In this document: in pieces, positions 57,958-64,000 of the stretch
How positions within the stretch are numbered: the first letter of the stretch is position 1
How the letters are laid out: the number at the start of each line of letters is the position of its first letter
Assembly: GCF_003390915.1 (NCBI RefSeq)
Contig: NZ_QMEM01000006.1
Coordinates: forward strand, 124,001 to 188,000
Source of the DNA: Lewinella sp. IMCC34183
GTDB lineage: Bacteria > Bacteroidota > Bacteroidia > Chitinophagales > Saprospiraceae
Reading direction: 5' to 3'
DNA length: 64,000 nucleotides
The notes under the pieces: model-generated
The model's database searches: none
Told to the model about the DNA's origin: nothing
The model's input: the letters and a program-made list of their open reading frames with translations, nothing else
Program-made: the position numbers and the translations under genes

Positions 57958-59115
57958 CTAGTCGTTTAGTTGGCGGCGTATCCACTGGAGTTCCCGGGCG
58001 ATGGAGTCGTCGAGGCCGAGCCGCTGGTGGTCGGGCAGCACGTCCCAGGTATAGGTTTCCACTTCCAGGTGGGGCGTAAAGGGACGTGCCTTCCACAGCG
58101 CTAACGTTTCCCGGATGGTATCGTTGGTGGAGGTCAGCACGCCGTAGCGGTCGGCGTAGATCGGCACGTGAAAGTGGGTGCGCAGCTCGCGGTAGTCGGG
58201 GTCACCCAGCATAGCCAGGGCGGGGGCCAGATCGGGGAAGCGGTCCACCGTACCGTCGGCGCGCAGGAGGGCGGCCTGGTGGAGGTAGACGGGCTCGTCG
58301 TAGGGCCGGAGGCTGTCACGCACCCGCTGCCGGTCGCCCGTGAGGTCGGCGCGCAGGGCGGCGCTGATCTGCAGGCGGCCGATCCGTACGCCGGCTTCTT
58401 CCAGGGCGGACAGGGCGTCGGCGGGGGCCTCGTAGCCGACGGCGAAGTGGCATACGTCGTAGCAGATCGCGAGGTGGCGCCGGACGTCCGCTTCCCGCTC
58501 GCCCCGGGCCAGGCTACGAAAGAAGGCGATGAACTCAGCACTGGATTCGAGCAGGCCGTCGGGCTCCGGTTCCATGTCCAGGTGCAGGTCCTTTCCGGTC
58601 CGCCGCCGCAGTTCGGCGAGGTAGTCAATCACCTCAGCCACGTTGCGCTGCATTTGCACGATCTCCCCCTGCACCTGCGGCCCCGCCGTCAGCCACGGTT
58701 TGTAGGAGAGCGGCGACGTGGACACGCCGCCGTCGAGGCCCTCCGGCAGCAGTTGCGCCAGGATATCGAACAGCTGCTTGGTGTAGGTCACGCGCTCGCG
58801 GGTACGCCAGTCCGGGGCGTAGACCTGGTCCTTGACGCGGGTAGCGTGGAAGCCCCCGTACGGGAAGCCGTTGACGGTGAATACGTAGCAGTCGTGGTCG
58901 TGCAGCCACCGCCGCAGTTCGCGCATGGCGACCGGCGTACCGAGTTGCTCGGCCGCCCGCGCGGAGAGCCGCAGGCCGATGCCGAAGGGTGCATCGGGGC
59001 TGACGCGCTGCTTCACCGCCAGCACGTGGTGCAGGCTGTCGAAGACGGCCGGCCAGCTTTCACCGGGGTGGATATTCGTACAGTACGTAAGGTGGCTGGC
59101 GGAGCGGATCTTCAT
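57958..59115 (-). CDS. eboE: Metabolite traffic protein EboE (TIM-barrel, sugar isomerase-like)
   Basis: A protein of 385 residues. The family opening HLTYCTNIHPGESWPAVFDS is clear, followed by FTVNGFPYGGFHATRVKDQV, GVSTSPLSYKPWLTAG, DLHLDMEPEPDGLLESSAEF, AICYDVCHFAVGYEAPADAL, LQISAALRADL, THFHVPIYADRYGVLTSTND and VETYTWDVLPDHQR. The E, D, H and E residues on the barrel strands match xylose isomerase-like TIM barrels. EboE is required for correct movement of scytonemin precursors in cyanobacteria; the metabolite here is unknown. It lies between eboC and eboF, with no eboD in the 49-base gap. Confidence 0.9.
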   Translation of the reverse strand: MKIRSASHLTYCTNIHPGESWPAVFDSLHHVLAVKQRVSPDAPFGIGLRLSARAAEQLGTPVAMRELRRWLHDHDCYVFTVNGFPYGGFHATRVKDQVYAPDWRTRERVTYTKQLFDILAQLLPEGLDGGVSTSPLSYKPWLTAGPQVQGEIVQMQRNVAEVIDYLAELRRRTGKDLHLDMEPEPDGLLESSAEFIAFFRSLARGEREADVRRHLAICYDVCHFAVGYEAPADALSALEEAGVRIGRLQISAALRADLTGDRQRVRDSLRPYDEPVYLHQAALLRADGTVDRFPDLAPALAMLGDPDYRELRTHFHVPIYADRYGVLTSTNDTIRETLALWKARPFTPHLEVETYTWDVLPDHQRLGLDDSIARELQWIRRQLND

Positions 59116-59164
59116 AGAGGCGGGAACGCGGGTGCGGAGAAAGTGGGGACGGCCGGTGGTGCCC

Positions 59165-60040
59165 TCAGGTTACCGAGAAGTAGCGGGCCAGTCCGTAGGA
59201 AAGCGGCAACAGGAGCAGCACGAGCCCCCCGGCGGGCAGGCCCATGAAGGCGGCGGCCAGGCAGGCATTCAGGGGAATCAATGACAGCACCCCCGTCTTG
59301 ACGGCGGTGCGGATGCGGTCGGGCCGGTTCTCGCGGATGGCGGCGACCTTCGCCCGGGCGTTCATCCCGTACCAAAGCAGCAGGAAGGGAAGGGCCGGAC
59401 CGAGGTCCGCGAGCGTGAACCGTCCGATGAGCAGCAGGGCGACGGCTACTGCGGTGTCCAGGGCCAGGGCCAGCTGTATGGAAGCGCGGTTGTTGCCGCC
59501 GACCTCGCCGCGGCTGGTGAGGGTGATAGCGGCGATGAACACCACCGGCAGGACGCCGAGCCACCAGTACGCATGAAGGGCGGCGGCACTGAGGCTGATG
59601 CCCAGGAGCAGGTTGCCGCCCCGGCACAGGCCCATAAACAGCGGCCCGAACACCGGGTGGTGCTTGGCGCGGGCGTCGTAGAGGAGCGCCAGCGCGGCCA
59701 CGGCCAGCGCGATCGCGGCACTGTCCCCGCCGGCGATCCCCGCCAAGCCGATTCCGCCCAGCAGGCAGAGTCCGCCCAGTAGGATGGCCGAGGCCAGGGT
59801 CACTTCCCCGCTGGGCAGGGCCCGTTCGGGGCGCTCGATGCGGTCGAGGTCGACGTCGAAGACGTCGTTAAAGACCACGCCGCCCCCGTAGAGACCGAGG
59901 GTCGCGAGGCACAGCCACGGCAGGGCCTCGCTCCAGTGGCCGGATACGGCCGCCGCCACGCTGGCGCCGGCCAGTACGTCGGCGACGGCGGTTACGAGGT
60001 TGGCGGGACGCAACAGCGTCAGGTACGGGCGCAGGGGCAT
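59165..60040 (-). CDS. eboC: EboC-type UbiA-family prenyltransferase
   Basis: A protein of 291 residues with about eight hydrophobic helices. The first aspartate-rich motif is FNDVFDVDLDRIERPERALP and the second is LLYDARAKHHPVFGPLFMGL, both needed for prenyl diphosphate binding in UbiA enzymes. LCRGGNLLLGISLSAA and ITLTSRGEVGGNNRAS are typical of the EboC branch. It would transfer a prenyl group to an unknown acceptor in the inner membrane. Gaps are ten bases to eboB and 49 to eboE, consistent with one transcript. Confidence 0.9.
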   Translation of the reverse strand: MPLRPYLTLLRPANLVTAVADVLAGASVAAAVSGHWSEALPWLCLATLGLYGGGVVFNDVFDVDLDRIERPERALPSGEVTLASAILLGGLCLLGGIGLAGIAGGDSAAIALAVAALALLYDARAKHHPVFGPLFMGLCRGGNLLLGISLSAAALHAYWWLGVLPVVFIAAITLTSRGEVGGNNRASIQLALALDTAVAVALLLIGRFTLADLGPALPFLLLWYGMNARAKVAAIRENRPDRIRTAVKTGVLSLIPLNACLAAAFMGLPAGGLVLLLLPLSYGLARYFSVT

Positions 60041-60050
60041 ACCGGGCTAC

Positions 60051-60953
60051 TTAGTTTTCGATGATGTTGTCGGCGGAGGTGGTCTTGCGGCCGTTGCGCA
60101 GCACGCTGTTGCCGCTGAAAAGCTGGTCGCGGTCGATGTCTGGCGCATCGAGCCAGTCGGACTCCTTCATCTGCCCGCTCTGCCCGTAGGCGGTGAGGGC
60201 ATTCTGGTAGGTGACCTGGCGGACGTCGGCCTCCGGGATGCCCCGTTCGAGCATCAGGGCGGCGGTTTTAGGCACGGAAAGCGGGTCGCTGATGCCCCAG
60301 TCGGCGGAACTGTCGACGATGATACGTTCGGGGCCGTAGTGTTTCATAAGGTCGACCATGCGCGCATTGCCCATCTTGGTGCCGGGATAGATGGTGAAGG
60401 CCGTCCAGTAGCCGCGGTCGAGGACCTCCTGGGCGGTCTCCTCGTTGCAGTGGTCGATGATGACCTTGGTGGGGTCGCAGCCGTGTTCCTCGAGGACGTC
60501 CATGCTGCGGTAGGTGCCGTTCTTCTTGTCGCGGTGGGGGGTATGGATGAGGATGGGCAGGTCCAGTTCTTTGGCCAGATCGATCTGCAGGCGGAAGTAC
60601 TTGTCCTCGGCCGCGGTCTGGTCGTCGTAGCCGATCTCGCCGATGGCTACCACGCCCTCCTTGGTAGCGTAGAGGGGCAGCAGCTCCATGACCTGCTCGG
60701 CCAGTTCCTCGTTGTTGGCCTCCTTAGAGTTCAAGCCCATCGTGCAGTAATGCCGGATCCCGAACTGGGAAGAGCGGAAACGCTCCCACCCGATGAGGGT
60801 ACTGAAGTAATCGCGGAAACTGCCGATGGCGGTACGCGGCTGTCCGAGCCAGAAGGCCGGCTCGATCAGGGCTACGACGCCGGCCGCGCGCATGGCCTCA
60901 TAGTCGTCGGTGGTGCGCGATACCATGTGTACGTGGGGATCGATAAACTGCAT
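60051..60953 (-). CDS. eboB: EboB-type TatD-family metal-dependent hydrolase
   Basis: A protein of 300 residues. The amidohydrolase/TatD barrel is shown by FIDPHVHMVSRTTDDYEAM, VVALIEPAFWLGQPRTA, GVVAIGEIGYDDQTAAEDKY, LDLPILIHTPHRDKKNGTYR, KVIIDHCNEETAQEVLD and RIIVDSSADWGISDPLSVP; these carry the HxH, Glu, His, His and Asp metal ligands. The substrate is unknown. The ATG at 60951-60953 matches the family start; an ATG 15 codons upstream (60996-60998) adds RRRPVAPVNPPVF and is less likely. Second gene of the ebo operon. Confidence 0.9.
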   Translation of the reverse strand: MQFIDPHVHMVSRTTDDYEAMRAAGVVALIEPAFWLGQPRTAIGSFRDYFSTLIGWERFRSSQFGIRHYCTMGLNSKEANNEELAEQVMELLPLYATKEGVVAIGEIGYDDQTAAEDKYFRLQIDLAKELDLPILIHTPHRDKKNGTYRSMDVLEEHGCDPTKVIIDHCNEETAQEVLDRGYWTAFTIYPGTKMGNARMVDLMKHYGPERIIVDSSADWGISDPLSVPKTAALMLERGIPEADVRQVTYQNALTAYGQSGQMKESDWLDAPDIDRDQLFSGNSVLRNGRKTTSADNIIEN

Positions 60954-61046
60954 AAAAACGGGGGGGTTGACTGGGGCGACCGGGCGCCGCCTGAACATAA
61001 TAGTAAGGGAACGTCACAAGCCGCCGTTAGTATGTGTCCGAACAAC

Positions 61047-61898
61047 TTAGACCATGCGCTCCGCCTGCCGGCGGCCGATGGCGTTCCAGCTGGGCAGGTC
61101 GTCGGTGGCGTGGCCCGAGCCGGCCAGCCAGTCCCGCGCGGGGGGATAATCGCTGGTGACCAGCACCTTGAGCCCGGCCTGACGCTCTAGGTCGTTGCCC
61201 TCCGTCACGGTCTGCTGCAGCGCGCCCAGGGCGCGCTCCCCGACGAAGCCCTCCACGAAGCGCCACAGTTCGGGACTTACGGGGCGGTGGGCGGAGCGGC
61301 GTTCTTCCGCGTAGTCAAGGAACATCTCCGCCAGGGGTTGATTCTTGCGGTCGGCGATGCGGTAGATGCGGTGCATGGGCCGCTGCATGAACATAGCTTT
61401 TAACACCATCTGGTTCCAGGCCTCCTCGGAGAGGTACTGTGCCGGAAAGGGGTTCTCGAGGGCGATGGCGTCGAAGACCCCGACCATATTGGTACGCAAC
61501 CCTTCCCGGGCACGGCTGGTGAATTCCTGGGCATTGCCCAGGAAGTACAGCCCTTTGTAGAGGGCCATCAGTTCGCGGTAGTCGGCGCTGACGAAGAGCT
61601 CGTCCAGGATCGATTGATTCTCCGCGTGGGGCAGCGCGCACATCAGCAGGATGCGGCCGAGCTCGTCGGTCGACCAGGGCGTGGCGGCGAAGTTGGGATA
61701 GACGGCGTTGAACGAACTGTACTCCGCCTCGGAGAACCGGATGTCCTGCTTGCCCAGAAAGCGGGGGCAGGCCCCGAAGGCGAGATAAAAGGTGCGGGGC
61801 TTGGCCTGGTCCTCGATGGTTGAAAGTTTTCCCTCGAGCCAGCGGTTGCCTTCCGGCGACAGGTGCCGTTGGAGGATGTGGTGGATGGTCCCGTTCAT
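61047..61898 (-). CDS. eboA: EboA domain-containing protein
   Basis: A protein of 283 residues, soluble and helical. Family landmarks: FYLAFGACPRFLGKQDIRFS, LRTNMVGVFDAIALENPFPA, EEAWNQMVLKAMFMQRPMHR and LAEMFLDYAEERRSAHRPVS followed by PELWRFVEGFVG. EboA has no known enzymatic activity but is essential for the ebo pathway in cyanobacteria. It is the first gene of the operon, with an exact -7 element (61957-61965) 58 bases upstream. Confidence 0.9.
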   Translation of the reverse strand: MNGTIHHILQRHLSPEGNRWLEGKLSTIEDQAKPRTFYLAFGACPRFLGKQDIRFSEAEYSSFNAVYPNFAATPWSTDELGRILLMCALPHAENQSILDELFVSADYRELMALYKGLYFLGNAQEFTSRAREGLRTNMVGVFDAIALENPFPAQYLSEEAWNQMVLKAMFMQRPMHRIYRIADRKNQPLAEMFLDYAEERRSAHRPVSPELWRFVEGFVGERALGALQQTVTEGNDLERQAGLKVLVTSDYPPARDWLAGSGHATDDLPSWNAIGRRQAERMV

Positions 61899-61956
61899 GA
61901 AGGGGGGATGTGAGTTCTTTAATGTGTGGTTACGGAGTACGGGGTTCGGGTTCGGG

Positions 61957-61965
61957 TCAAAGGTA
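61957..61965 (-). promoter_or_regulatory. -7 promoter element of the ebo operon (TACCTTTGA)
   Basis: The minus strand has an exact TAnnTTTG match, 58 bases before the eboA ATG. It is the only such site in the gap and the likely promoter of the five-gene operon. No -33 box at proper spacing. Confidence 0.55.
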
Positions 61966-62032
61966 AGGCACGTTGCCTCCTTCGCCCCCGGACGCCCCGC
62001 CTGGCCGGTCCCTTACGTTCACGTCCCCGGCC

Positions 62033-64000
<1,968 letters not shown>

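Overview
The window reads as a chromosomal segment of a GC-rich member of the Bacteroidota, most likely a Lewinella/Neolewinella-type Saprospiria. This is an inference. It rests on the phylum-specific -7 promoter motif (TAnnTTTG), porin-like beta-barrel proteins, DUF1573 and head-GIN (DUF2807) secreted proteins, a fused E1 alpha-beta 2-oxoacid dehydrogenase, transmembrane LytTR regulators and an ebo operon, all at roughly 60% GC. Coding density is high, most intergenic gaps are short, and I see no insertion sequence, prophage or CRISPR array.

Layout. 0-5 kb: the end of an EamA exporter, a TMTC-like membrane TPR protein, surE, a small membrane protein and a DUF697/SHOCT protein. 5-7.5 kb: an ECF sigma / anti-sigma / surface-protein operon joined by GTGA overlaps, and a beta-barrel protein. 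7.6-13 kb: a treZ-treY trehalose operon led by a flavin disulfide oxidoreductase. 13-27 kb: mutS, DUF2851, folA, DUF4407, priA, head-GIN protein, metallophosphoesterase, aldo/keto reductase, two regulatory or unknown genes and DUF1573. 27-35 kb: tRNA-Ala(GGC), an 8-bp minisatellite, methyltransferase, PAP2 phosphatase, 1-Cys peroxiredoxin, a large metzincin protease, class I aldolase, HAD hydrolase and a LytTR response regulator. 35-45.7 kb: ribA, an App1-like phosphatase, the E1 fusion, lpxH, an SDR/anmK/cytochrome c operon, ribosomal protein L25, an unknown gene and DUF92. 45.7-49.3 kb: an uncharacterised five-gene unit of DUF2589 protein, two unknown proteins, a cytoplasmic S8 subtilase and a 65-residue protein translationally coupled to it. 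49.5-56.6 kb: gpmI, msrA, unknowns, DUF5691, trhO and a secreted endonuclease/phosphatase-fold lipoprotein. 56.5-62 kb: an eboA-B-C-E-F operon that lacks eboD. 62 kb to the end: uvrB, cut by the window edge.

The points most worth following are: the DUF2589/subtilase unit with its small candidate inhibitor; the ebo operon without eboD; a recurring -7-like motif (TAnCTTnGC) placed 2-8 bases before start codons, implying leaderless mRNAs; and several intergenic repeat families.
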